A program made the position numbers and the translations under genes. Of a stretch of DNA of 64,000 nt, positions 1-12,204 are shown one piece after another (the stretch's first letter is position 1; each line of letters starts with the position of its first letter). The DNA is from Amaurobius ferox (taxonomy: Eukaryota > Arthropoda > Arachnida > Araneae > Amaurobiidae). Under the pieces are notes generated by a model, which made no database searches, had not been told where the DNA came from, and saw only the letters and a list, made by a program, of their open reading frames with translations. The stretch is from positions 160,819,250 to 160,883,249 of the forward strand of contig OX578135.1 of the NCBI GenBank assembly GCA_951213105.1, in the 5' to 3' direction.

Positions 1-1330
1 TTAGAAATTTCATTAAAGGAGCTTGATGAATTTCATAGTCAATTAAACAATTTTTTGAAACACAGTAGACATATAGCACACAAGTATGCAGCAATCAAAC
101 AAATTAAGTCATCTTTATCAGAAAACACTCTTGCTGCATAGAGATTTCAGTGAAAATTTTAACTGCAAATATGTAGAAGAAATTCAGGCTGTTTGTTCAC
201 TTTGGAGGAAACAGGAAACAAAAAAAATTTTCATACTGGAATTATGTACTGTAATAATGGTGGCTTCATAATCCCTCGTTCCTTTTGAACTTTAAGTAAA
301 TCTTTGAGACATGATGCAGCAGCAGTATGGGCTCATTTAAAACCATTTTTAATTGGACAATTCAAACTAAGAAATGGGAAGTGAGAAATACCCATATATT
401 GAGTGATGGACCTGTATCACAGTATAAAAACAAGAAAATTTTTTATTTGCTCTTTAACCATTTTCAAAGTCTGATACCAAACCTGTATGTGGAATTTCTT
501 TCAGTGAAGTAGGCCACGGAAAAGGTGCTCCAGATGATGTGGGGGCAAGTTTGAAACAAACAGCAGATCGAGTTGTCAGTGAAAGACATGGTGTCAAAAA
601 TTTTGAAAAATTAATTTCTGTATTACCAACAAAATGCACTGGCATAAAACTAGAAGAGGTGGCAAAAGCAGAAATAAACCAGATTGATACCATTTTAAAT
701 AGACAAATTATAAATGCATTTGATGGAACTTGCAAGGTCCATCAAGTAACATATTCAGAGGACATAGGATCTCTTGAATTTACGTCACTGACTTGTAACA
801 TGTGTTTGCCTGGAACAATTTGTTCCCACTTTCATTTAGGTAAAGGTTTCAACAAACCATGATATGCAAATTACAAAAGTAGAAGGTGTGTTTATAATTA
901 TTTTATGTAACAAAATTTTAAATTTAATTCAATTTGAAGTGGGGGATGTAATTAGTTTAAATATTAATTAAACAATAGCCTATATCTAAAAGGCATTATT
1001 TCTTTAATAGGATCTTATAAATGTGTAGAATGGGTAGCTGTCAAGTATGAAAATAAAATATATCCAGTAGAGATCTTAAAAACTGATGGAACATATGTCA
1101 TCATAAATACAATGGAGCCAACAGGAAATGGGAAATTCAAGTGGCCTTCTAAAAAAGATGTCCATGAATACCCAATATGTGACATTGTTAAGAAGATAGA
1201 GCCTCTAGTCCCATATGATAACAGAGGAAGCAGATTTGTTTTTCATGGCCAAAATTTTAATAAAAATAATTGTAAAATAGCAATAGAAGGAATTAAACAG
1301 ATACTTAAACTTAAACATAGTTCTCATTAA
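1..1330 (+). pseudogene. Decayed gene of a TE-like uncharacterised protein family, with one intron
   Basis: Consecutive segments in changing frames read as one protein: roughly 1-125 (frame 1), 125-195 (frame 2, HRDFSENFNCKYVEEIQAV), 196-325 (frame 3, VHFGGNRKQ, then a shift to HTGIMYCNNGGF and AAAVWAHLKP, with an in-frame TGA near 275), 327-500 (ILSDGPVSQYKNKK) and 503-839 (EVGHGKGAPDDVGASLKQ). A GTAAAG donor at 840 and a TTTCTTTAATAG acceptor ending at 1010 restore frame exactly into the last exon, which ends in TAA at 1328-1330. The SDG-QYKN and GHGKGAPDGVG motifs resemble, from memory, a multicopy uncharacterised family in arthropod and cnidarian genomes that may be transposon-encoded. 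At least three frameshifts and a stop make this copy non-functional. The 5' part lies outside the window. Function unknown. Confidence 0.6.
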
Positions 1331-1589
1331 AGTTTCTTGTAATTTTCTTTACCTAAAATTGCATTTTATATGTTCTCAAACAATTTCATCATTCCCTCAC
1401 TGTTGTGATAATTCCCGCATTTTAGTGAAAAATTAAAAACCTAATAATTATGATATTTTTTAAGATTAAGCTGAACCACTATTTTTTCACTGCAAGCATC
1501 TTGGACAGTACCTTGTATAAAAAAATTGGAAAATAACGACATGTTTACTTAATTTTTCGTGTCACATAAGAAAATGGCCTATTTGTGTA
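1331..1589. other. A+T-rich spacer, nothing recognised
   Basis: No open frame, RNA gene or clear repeat boundary seen. Confidence 0.5.
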
Positions 1590-1850
1590 GAATCGCCAGT
1601 ATAATGTATTGTGACTGGGTCAAAAATTCAAATTTGAATTTTCAACAGGAGAGCACGTTTTAAGCATCCCTGAACACGAATCAAACATTTTTGAGGTGAC
1701 ATATACGTGTGTGTCAGTGAGACTGTGGAGATAATATCTCATGAACGAATTGAGCGATTCGATTGAAATTTTGTACAAAAACTGAAATCTGAATACTGGA
1801 AGCTTAGGTATTGTTTTTAAACACAATCGAATGTTCAGAACTCCACTAAA
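1590..1850 (-). repeat. Dispersed repeat, family 1, copy A (inverted relative to copy B at 7318)
   Basis: The reverse complement matches 7318-7575 throughout. Shared blocks include TTCTGAACATTCGATTG, CTCACTGACACACA, GATTCGTG, and ACGTGCTCTCC followed by a short A+T-rich end. The two copies lie in opposite orientation about 5.7 kb apart. No coding capacity. The class (SINE, MITE or Helitron-like) is not determined. Confidence 0.7.
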
Positions 1851-4077
1851 TTTTCGAGTAAAATTTTGAAAAATTCATCAAGAAATCAAAACCTTTAATA
1901 CAGTTATGCAAATAGTAATTTCTTATGTAATTTTTCATTAGAAAATGATTGACATAAACTTTAGAACTCTAGCATGAACCGTTTTCTAGATATTACACAT
2001 TTTTCAAATAAATTATAAAAAAATTACATAAAAAAATATTAACTATTGTGAAATATGTTCATTTTTCATATGTAATATCATGCGATAAGTTTGGTGACAT
2101 CATTCTCGTGGATCTAGCTCGTTCCATTCATGAGAAAAGATACTTTGGTTAATACTTTTGTATTTGGACGTAAATAGTTATTTATCTACTATAAGAATAA
2201 CTTATTTCCACATCTATAATGCTTGGCGAGATTTTGGCGATGAATTTAGCAGAATGTTGCCAACTTGATGACGTTTTAAAATGTTACTATTGACAAAAAT
2301 GTCACCCAATTGATAAAAATTCGCCAAATTGATGAAACCGATACTAAATCAATGAAATGATGACTAATTGATGAAAATTCAATATTTTAGAAAGAACATA
2401 AGAGTAGACTATAAGAATAACCTATTTGTCTGTCTGTCCATCCGTCCATAACACTTAGCGAGAAATTTAGTGGTGCATTTACTACGAGCAAACACTGCAT
2501 CAGAAACTTTAGAACAGGAACAAAATAAACAAAACAACAGTTTTTCAACTCTGGCAAAGTATAAAATTTAATGTCTATCGTCTGTTGTTGTTTTAGAAGA
2601 AAAATTAAATGTTAAATATTTATCGTCTGCTGAGCATTTTATCAGACATGATACTTCATTTCAGCTTATTCAGATACTCTCTACAAATCCGTTATTTTTT
2701 AGGTGTTATATGCCTTTATTATTTTAGATTTAATATGCATAATTTTTTATTTTCATCTGCAGGTACGCTGCAACTGGTCTATTACCGTATAAAAATTTAA
2801 ATTTCATAATTTTTGCAGAAATGCTTTTATTGACTTAAATGACTCTTATGATAATGTGTTATACCTCATTTACAATAAAGATCTTAAAAAGACCCCAGAT
2901 GATCTTAGTCGAGCCCTGCCTATACTACTCTTCTAAATGAAATACTATTCGATAAAAAACTTTGATTCACTCTCAACATTATGTCAGCAAATGCAATCGA
3001 AACATAATACTTTGAATACGGAATTTTAATATTTATACGGTCCCTTAAAGGTTGCCTGAAACTGGACATTTTTGTGCACGGAAAAGTGACTTACGTCAAA
3101 GTTTAATGCTTCATAACTCAGTGAATTTTGGTCGTAAAAGGAAGATTTTTTTTTGCATGAAATTGTATGAGGATGATTTTCCTAAATATAACTGGTAGCA
3201 CGGGAGAAAATAAAATTATAAAATTGTAAATTAATTAAATTTTAGAGTCTCTCAGAAGTAGGCAATATTTATACAGTATTTTATTTTCTGACATGTGATA
3301 AAAATTTGGTAGTGCCATGTAGATTGGACACAGATACAAATTTTTTCAAGTTACCTACTGCCTCTAAAAGTTAAGTATCGAAAAAGCCATTTATGTGCAA
3401 GTTTCCAAAATATTACATTTTATACCACAGATAGGGCCTAAACAAGAAAAAATTTAAATGGGTTAATAACTTGTCAGCAGTAACAAGTAAGAAAAGTTTC
3501 ATAAAAGTCTGACTTTGTGAATCTGGGTGAATTGACATGTAATGATCCTTAGAGTTGTGAAACTTATCCTTTCTGTGAACTGTAGTACATTACATCATTT
3601 CATTTTTATTATAAAACCAATACCCTTTACTTATTACCAATATCCTTTTAATAAGCATGTTGTTTATAATTTATGTACTTGATGAAAAGATAAGTCTTAA
3701 TAACATTTCACAAATGCTAAAATTTATTTTTACAAAATTTTCCTAATGATGTATTACACAGATGGTGTAAATAGTGCTCTTCCTAGCAAAAATATTTCTC
3801 AAAAAATGACAATATTATGAACAAACGTTTTACATGATTTTATTTATTCAGTATAAATTCTGGGTCTGCATACATCAACAAAATATGCTAAAAAAAATCC
3901 ATAACAACTCTGAAATAAATCAAAATATTTTATATGGTATAGTAACAAATTACGCAACACTTCATTGAATAAAATAATTCTTTTAAATTGTTACACGGCA
4001 TTTTGCTAAAATACAAAACCAAGCACGGGAAATAAAATGCAGGTCGACCAGTTTAATACACAATATTGCGCATACGA
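1851..4077. repeat. Non-coding region with short dispersed repeats
   Basis: About 2.2 kb without a supported gene. At 2190-2270 and 2405-2480 the same block (CTATAAGAATAAC, followed by a TGCTTGGCGAGA-like stretch) occurs twice. Between them AATTGATGAAAA-like words recur four to five times (2268-2380). The stretches around 2770-2830 (ACCGTATAAAAATTTA) and 3150-3200 (GAAATTGTATGAGGATGATTTTCC) both recur together at 45880-45980, so they belong to one dispersed family. Confidence 0.55.
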
Positions 4078-4239
4078 TTAATACATAGCAAAAGAAATTG
4101 CATCAATAGGTTTATAAATTGCCAAATGAGAATCAGAATTTTGTAAACAAACCTGTTCACCGGTTCTAGCGTCAAACTGGCCTTTTCTAGAAAATAATGT
4201 CAGCAATAGTTCAATGTCGTCTCTCGTTATTGTACTCAT
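4078..4239 (-). CDS. Possible first coding exon of a divergent, unidentified gene
   Basis: Reading leftward from an ATG at 4239, the frame begins MSTITRDDIELLLTLFSRKG and continues QFDARTGEQ. At 4153 it reaches CAG followed by GTTTGT, a usable but imperfect donor. If unspliced it runs 53 residues to a TAA at 4078-4080. The first 29 residues have ordinary protein composition and start head-to-head with the ANKRD13 gene about 650 bp away, which suggests a real divergent gene. I do not recognise the product, and no second exon could be assigned in 1-4077. It could also be chance. Confidence 0.35.
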   Translation of the reverse strand: MSTITRDDIELLLTLFSRKGQFDARTGEQVCLQNSDSHLAIYKPIDAISFAMY

Positions 4240-4889
4240 TGTTATCAATCAAAAGAACAGATTCAATGCAAATGTTTGAAAATTCTCAATTTCTATGGTT
4301 TTCATAATTAAAATACTGAAATTTAGAAATAAAATTAAATCCACGTCGTAAAATTTACTACGGAATTAACGTTAACCTGTTAGAATTAGTCACGTGTAGG
4401 AAGTTATTTTTATTGGTCAGAATTGGTTTTCACCTCTCCTGCCTTTTACATTTTGAGGTTATTCATTTAAAATGTTGTATTGAAATTCTTTTAAGGAACT
4501 GAATATTATTAACGTTTTTAATTATTCAAATAAAATATTTAGTATATAAATCATTCATATTTCGGAAATGAAAAATTAAAAACATTTTATTTATCTGACG
4601 TCATTTATTTTCTTTTCTGACCATCAGAAATCGAAACTAATTTCTTCTTAAAATTTACTTCTTGACATTTGTTTAAGAATACAACTATGTAAATCTTTTG
4701 ACTCTTACTATTTTTATACATTCATTTTTTTAAAGATTGTTCTTTTTAATAATCTTCGATCTTCTTGGTGATGGCATCACGTACATCGACTGACTAAAAA
4801 TCGTCAAATGACTCATTAATTGAGTAATATTACTTATTAGCTATGATTTTATGAAAATTATTTTTTAGTTTTAATTTTACTTTAGAATT
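4240..4889. promoter_or_regulatory. Putative (bidirectional) promoter region upstream of ANKRD13
   Basis: Non-repetitive gap between two divergent starts. It contains a perfect E-box CACGTG at 4391-4396 (in GTCACGTG, a USF/MYC/TFEB-type site) and a perfect CRE palindrome TGACGTCA at 4596-4603. A TTTTACTTTAG stretch ending at 4885 just before the ATG could be a 3' splice site, in which case the 5'UTR would be spliced and the promoter further upstream. No TATA box is convincing in this A+T-rich context. Confidence 0.4.
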
Positions 4890-4985
4890 ATGAGTAGCGA
4901 AAGCATAACAGAAGAATATCCACTCCATTGGTTTGTGTGGCATAATGATTTCGTTGAACTGCAAAAGACACTAGATTTAAATATA
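4890..4985 (+). CDS. ANKRD13: ANKRD13 coding exon 1 (residues 1-32)
   Basis: Starts at the first ATG and encodes [20 protein letters not shown], the family's N-terminal YPLH-x-LVWHND motif. It ends on a whole codon before GTAAGT at 4986. The vertebrate proteins have a similarly short leader before YPLH, supporting this start. Confidence 0.9.
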
Positions 4986-7900
4986 GTAAGTCCTGTCATT
5001 TAAAGTCGGTACTTGTATTTTAAAATTCCTACATCTCTTAAGTATATATTAGTCACCTTGATATTGTTTATCTTTTTTTATATCTGTTTAGATTTGTAGT
5101 GCAACATTGCATTTTTCAATACAATATTGCAAAAAATATATATATATTTCACTATCGTGTGACGTTGATCTTTTCCAATTAAATAAATCATTTAAAGATT
5201 TATTCATACATGCTTCATGTTATTTTCCTTCTATTACAGCTTCAGATGAATTGATTGTTATATTTTAATTGAAAGCACATAAACCTGAATATTGATTAAA
5301 ATGCTACTTAGTGTATTAAAACACATTTTAAAATTCTGTAACTTGTCATTTTTAATCTTACCCAAATAAAAATCAAAGCCCAAACAGAAATAAGTCTTAA
5401 AATATTTCATTTTTTCTTCGTTTAAAAGATATTTGTTACATTGCGACAAAAAATATGAGCTAATACGTTTTATATAAATATTTTTCAAAGAGAAACTCAA
5501 GGTTTTATGATGTCTCAGAATATCTAATTAAATAATCTACTGCTGAAGAGTAACTGAGTTACTGGAGAATGTTCTGCATTACAAATAGTTAACATGACTT
5601 CAATATGTATGTCAAATGTCAGCTAAATACTAATTTCATATGCCAAACTTTACTATTAAATAGTGTTTGCTAATGTTAATGATCTTTACAGAAATAACTT
5701 AATAAATTAGTTTAATAAACATATTCCCAAATTACTAATGGCAATTTTTTAAACAAAATGAGGATTTAAATTGCTTCTAATATTTAAAAATTTGAATTTT
5801 CCTTTTCTTTAATGAATAAATATAATACTTGGCTTTGCAAATTTCTTGAAATCATTTTCAGATCTATGATTTTATTCTCACTTGAGCTTAGAAATATTTA
5901 GATAATTCAGCTTTCTATGTTTCTAAAACCGAAAATCTAATTTACTCGATTTTTTATGCTTTGAGATCTTTTTGCATATTGGTAAATTTCTTACTCTATT
6001 TTGCATTTACAAAATCATTCGTAAATCAGTAAATGTATGAGTTGTTTATGCTTGATGAGTTTTTCCCAGATCAATAACTTTAGATTTTTATCATATCCTT
6101 CAATATTTCTATCTTCTTTTATGAAAATTTATTAATTTACACTTTCAAAACAATGTTTATACTTGTATTTTGGCATTTAGAGTTACATTAATTTTTAATA
6201 ACTTGTTATTTCAGCATGATATAGAAAAATTAGACACCCGTGGCCGTACACCATTGCTTCTATCTGTCACTCTTGGCCGATTAGAATGTACTCGAGTTCT
6301 TTTAAAAGCAAATGCCAATGTTAATGTTGAAAGTAAAGATGGCTTTTCTGGTAAGACGATTATCTCTTCATATCAGTTAAATGTTTAATACAATTACCAT
6401 TTATTTGTTAGAATAACATACTATTTATTTATTAGAATAATATTTTAATAACTTTTCTAGTAAGACTAATATCTCTTCATGTCAGTTAATTGTTTAATAC
6501 AATTACTATTTATTTGTTAAAATAACATACTATTTATTTGATAAAATAACATTTTAATAACTGAAACATTTAACATTATTTACTTATAATTTTAATTGAA
6601 TTCATTATTTAACATAATTGTTATTCTAAGAAGAGTTCAATAAATATAAAAAGTATATGTAAAATATAAATAACTATTGTTACTAAATTTTCAACTTTTT
6701 AGAATGTATTTATAAAATTAAATTAAAGAGAAAATAATAAGTATCAAATATGTGTTTACCTCTATATTTTACTTAAAGTATTTCACCAGATGTTTGCATT
6801 AGACTTACTATACAGGAAAAAATCAATATATTTTTTTTTAATATAAATAAAATAAATGTTGTTTCCTCACTATTTGCACATAAATTTGTGCATATTTGGG
6901 GGATTCTCTTTATATAAAACATTGATAGCAAGCAAATATAAAATAAAAACAACTCATTGTAATTTATAGTACAAAAACCATGCCCATGATATTTAAAGGA
7001 TAATTTTTAATTGGATATTGTGTTTATGCCAACAGAGCAGATATGCTGATATCCTAGGGGAAGGGGGCAGCATTTCTGTAACCAATCAAAGCTACCTGAT
7101 CTGAATGGAAAGTTGTTACTTGTAGGGAGCCATCTTAGCATCGCAATGTTTCAATTAGAAAAATATTGACTTTGTTTATTGATTAGAAAATTTGCTTTTT
7201 AGTTATAGGAAAAGGATTTAGTTTTTTAAATGTATTAGAAATTTTGTTTCCCATTTAAAAAACCACTTAAAAGAATAAAGTGGGGGTTCCTGCCCCATCT
7301 GTACCCCCCTCCCCCTGTATTTAGAGGGGTTCTGAACATTCGATTGCATATGGAAACAATAGGCTTCCAGTGTTTATGGATTGTAACTTTTGTACCAAAT
7401 TTCATTCGAATCGGTCCATTCGTTCGTCAGTTATCGTCGCCACAGACTCACTGACACACAAACAGATATCACTTAAAAAATGTTAGATTCGTGATCAGGG
7501 TAGCTTGAAACGTGCTCTCCCGTCGAAAACTCGAATTCAAATTTTCAACCCCCGTTACAATACTTTCCTTATACATTATTGTATATAAGGAAAGTAAAAA
7601 AAAACATAAATAACGAAAATAAATGAAGTTTAAGAATTTGCGATTTTAAATTGTAAAAAAAAAAAACTTTTTGTTGAAACATTTATATGCATATAAATTA
7701 CTATATTTAATTGCATTTATATGCTTGACCCTGAGAATCGGCAATAGTACGACAATATCTGGCAATGTACAATAAAAGGCCAATCGTGACACTTTCTCAT
7801 TGCAAAAGGGCAAGGAAGGTGCTGTTCTCATAACAAAAGGCAGCCAGGACTTGTGCCCTTCTAAAGTAGCTAGGACAGGATTGTCCATACAAATTAAGCA

Positions 7901-10900
7901 CCCTCTCCCCCCTTACAAACATTTATCATTTGTCCCTTTCTTCATATTTGTTTTTCACCTTTATGTAAATTTTTCATATCTTCTCCCATAAAAAAGACAA
8001 AATATATTGGAGGTGTATAAAAAATATATACTGCCTCCACTTAAATGGTGTCCGTACCCCCCTCTCCCCCACACCCCTCCTTCCTTATAGGCAGTCCCAC
8101 CTGGATGAAACTCTGCAGGAGTGATAGTGGCAATGTTTAATAATTTTCCTATCTTCTACTGTTTAGACTATAATGTTGTGTGTTAAAGAATTGTTATCAT
8201 TTTATATAAAATATTTTGTTAATTTGTGATTTAACAAAATAAATAAACAAAAAAAAATTTCAATGATTCAATGCATGTTGCATTATTATAATATTACTGA
8301 TTAATTAGCCTTATCATATAAACAGTCATTTCGGTGACGTTGTGCCATTTAGGCGCTGTGCCATTTAGGTGACATGAATATTTTCCTTCGTGAATAAAAA
8401 AAATATTAGAATTCTAAGATCCTCTGAAAAGATCAACCTTGAATGATGTTATTTATTTGCGAAAATGAGGTCAGTAAAATCCATTTGCAGACAAACTATG
8501 ATAAAGATTAGCTCTAAAAATTTACACATAAAGAGGAATTTCTTTAAAAAAATTATATTTTTATAAAATAATTACTCAATATTTACACATTATGTATTAG
8601 AAATTATATGTTTGTATTGTATACTTGAGTTGGTATGCAAAAAAATCTAGTTTTCTAATATTTTGAACATTTTTGACACAAATAAACATGTGTCACCGAA
8701 ATGATGTTTTTATCAAGTTTACATTCAAAATATGTGTTAAAATTCCATTAAATCATACTAAAGAACTCAGTCATCTATTAGAAATCTTAAAAAACATTAC
8801 CAAAAATTTATTCCAGGCAAAAATTTCTAGAAACTAAAGTTAAAAAAAAATTTTTAGAACCCGAAAATAATTTTTAAGTTTCAAATCATTTCAATTTCAT
8901 TTTAATTAACTATTATCAGAAATTCAGTTGTATATAAATTATATTTGCAACCTGTTTTTAATTTTTATAAAACTGATTTTTTTTTTTGTTGGGTCTTTTA
9001 GTTCTTCATGAAGCAATTAGTACTGGAGATCCTGAATTGATTCAAGAAATTTTAGAGAGACGGGACTTTCAAAGGTACAGTAGTCGTGTTGGGGGCATTC
9101 CAGAACTGCTCAAAAGGATTCGGGATGTAAGTCGATTTCCATTTTAAGTAGCTACATATGACTTCATATATTTATCTTTATTAAAGTTGTACATTGAATA
9201 CTTATTATATCATGTATGCTTTTAAGACTATAATTTAATAAGGAATAAATTTTTGAGAGACAATATTGCAGGGCTGTAAAAAAAACCCGGTTTTCTTTTT
9301 TAAAAAACCCCAACCCGGTTGGGTTTTTTGGGCTTTATTGGGTTTTTTAATGTAGTTCATTTTCAATGTGTTATTTAAGATTTAGTTAAATATTGATAAG
9401 GAAAAAGAATATTAATATTGATAAATAGTCTCCATGCTTATGTTGAGTAACCATTTTGTTTCACTATGGTTGTCAGATGCTAAGAGCCAGATGCCAGAAT
9501 CTGGAAAATCTAGAAATACTCTCAATGAGAGTATTTCTAGATTTAATTAAATTTTGACAAATTAAAACTAAAAAATAGCATTATTTTAGCATTTTCAATT
9601 TTTATATTATATTTATTCAAAATAAAAATTACTTGGCAACAGATTCCAAAAGATATCCAAAATCTACGTTCAACTCCAATGTCATCAAGAATTTCAGTGC
9701 CGCCCAATTGTGGAATCTTTTGGAACAATGTCCTGGTGAAGATCCAGTTTTCAAAAAATTCTGTCAATTTATGATCGGGTTAGCTAGTTGTCCTGTCATC
9801 TAAGCATCAATAGAAAAGGTATTTTCTACATGTGATTTAGTTTGGACCAAACCTCGCAACAGCCTGGGACTCGAAACAGCTCAAAAACTTGTTAAAGTGA
9901 AGCGCTTTTTAAAACAAAAGAAAGATGAGGCATAGATAATAAACTGAAAATCACCATAGCCATAGAACAATTTCATAAGTGTTCATAGCTTCATACAAAA
10001 AAATATAATGTCCCATCAAAAATATTCATATTTATAAATCATGATGAAAAGGATTGTATCAAATAGACAAATGGAAATAAAATTTTTGTTATTGAAAAAA
10101 AATGTAAATTTTGAAAGTACTTAAATAAAAATTTATGAACCTAACTTTTTGTCAATTATTCATACGTCAAGCCGAAGATTTCATAGACAAGATTTGAAAC
10201 AGGGTATTAAGAAAACGTTTATCCATCAATACCTATTTAATATTTTTTATTCAAAAGGGAAAATAATTGTGTATAATATTAAAACCGAAAGAAAAATCTG
10301 TTAAAAAATAATTTTTTAAAAAAATCCACTTCGGGATGGGTTTTATTGGGTTTTTTTAAGTGGGTTTTTAAAAAAAAAAACGGCCAGGTTTTTTTGGGTA
10401 GGTGGGCGGGTCGACATCCCTGCAATATTGTTTCTTATTTAAGAGTCTAAAAAGGTACCAATAAATCTCATATATCTTACCTTATGTTTAGTTTTAAATT
10501 ATAATAGTAAAGTCTCTGAAATGCATTTATATTTTAACAAGCTTATACCAACATAAGAAATTGAATTTTTCAGTCCTATAATGTTCAATTAAGAAATGAA
10601 CCAAAATGAATTTTAACACACTGTAGTTAAAATTATAATTTTTTAAAATACAGTTTACCAGATGTTAGTTAGCTTTGTACCGATCAACAGGCTCCAGTGG
10701 CGCAGGCAAAAAATTTTTCTGAGGTGGGGAAGGCTAACTTTCAAAATGTTTTAATATTAAAAATAAATATTTCAAATGTTTTTTGAAATGCTAAACATGG
10801 AAGCATTTTTATTTTATGATTGGCTGAAGGAATGAAAATACTTCATAACTCTTTTTGTATATAAAATCACCATATCTCTATATTTCGTATCTTTTTCTAA

Positions 10901-12154
10901 CTTGGTAAATAAAGTAATAATGACAAACATAATAAATCTAAATATTTTCTTTTGTACAATATTATTGATTGCTATTTTATTTTAATCTTAAATTAATTTT
11001 CCTCGGTTTTACTGAAAAGATTATTTAAAGCCTCCTCTTCAGTTACATGTATATCGTTATGTATATACATTAACAAGATACCATTTCGTCTTTCTTCAGA
11101 AATGGAATTTCTTAAATAAGTCTTAATAAGTTTGGGAGTTGAAAATGAATGCTTGTTACTGCATATAGTCAAAGATAATATGGACGAAATAATTAGAAGC
11201 TAATGAAATGTCAGAAAAAGATTCTCATTACAAAGAGCAAGAGCATCTATAACACACTGGGATTTTTCTTTGAAGAAAATAAGAATTAATGCCATAGTGT
11301 AACTTTACCTTCAATATTTGATTGCAGTGAATAAAATTCTGCTAATTTAACTATATCAGCAATTTCTTCTTTAGCTTTATGATATGATTTACTGACCAGC
11401 AACTGAAATGGATTTAATATGTTTTATAGGCTAAAAATTTTGTGTCTAATGCATTGATGTATTTAGTAAGCAATTTTAAACACAGTTTTTAGTTTTTACA
11501 GTTTTAAAGTGATTAAAACATGTCGAATTCAACACAAAGTGTCATGGCATTTACTACATAAATAATGGGGTTAATTTTGGAAGCTTTTGTTATTTTTAAA
11601 ATGTTCTTACACGGCTGCTATGCTATGAATGAACTTAATTTTACTTAAGGCATCAATCAAATAATGGTGCTACTTTTCCATATATATATATATATATATA
11701 TATTGTATATTAATGCTTACTGATAATTATGTGGCAACTTTTTAATCTATTTAAATAATGAACAATACTTTTTAGCCCACATATTTTTTATGTTTCAGTT
11801 TCTACACATTTACAATTCTGTACACGGGAAGCTTAACTCATGGGATGATGTACCTCAGAAAGATTCTTTTTAAATGAAATTAGTGTACAAGTTATGAATA
11901 TTTAAACTCGATAATCGGCCGAAATGTTGCTATTTTAAAGTAAAATCATTCTCAAATCAGCAACTGCAAAAATATCTCTTATACATTTTGCATGCTAGAG
12001 GAGCATGGTTTTAAAATCTAACATTCTAACGTCATGGATTTTAGAAATATCATTTAGATTTTTTAAAGAGCCATTATTGTTTCATGCTCGAAAATCAGTT
12101 AGATTTGATGCAAACCTTCAGAGAATTTTTTTAATTTTATTTCTCTCACAAAAC

Positions 12155-12204
<50 letters not shown>

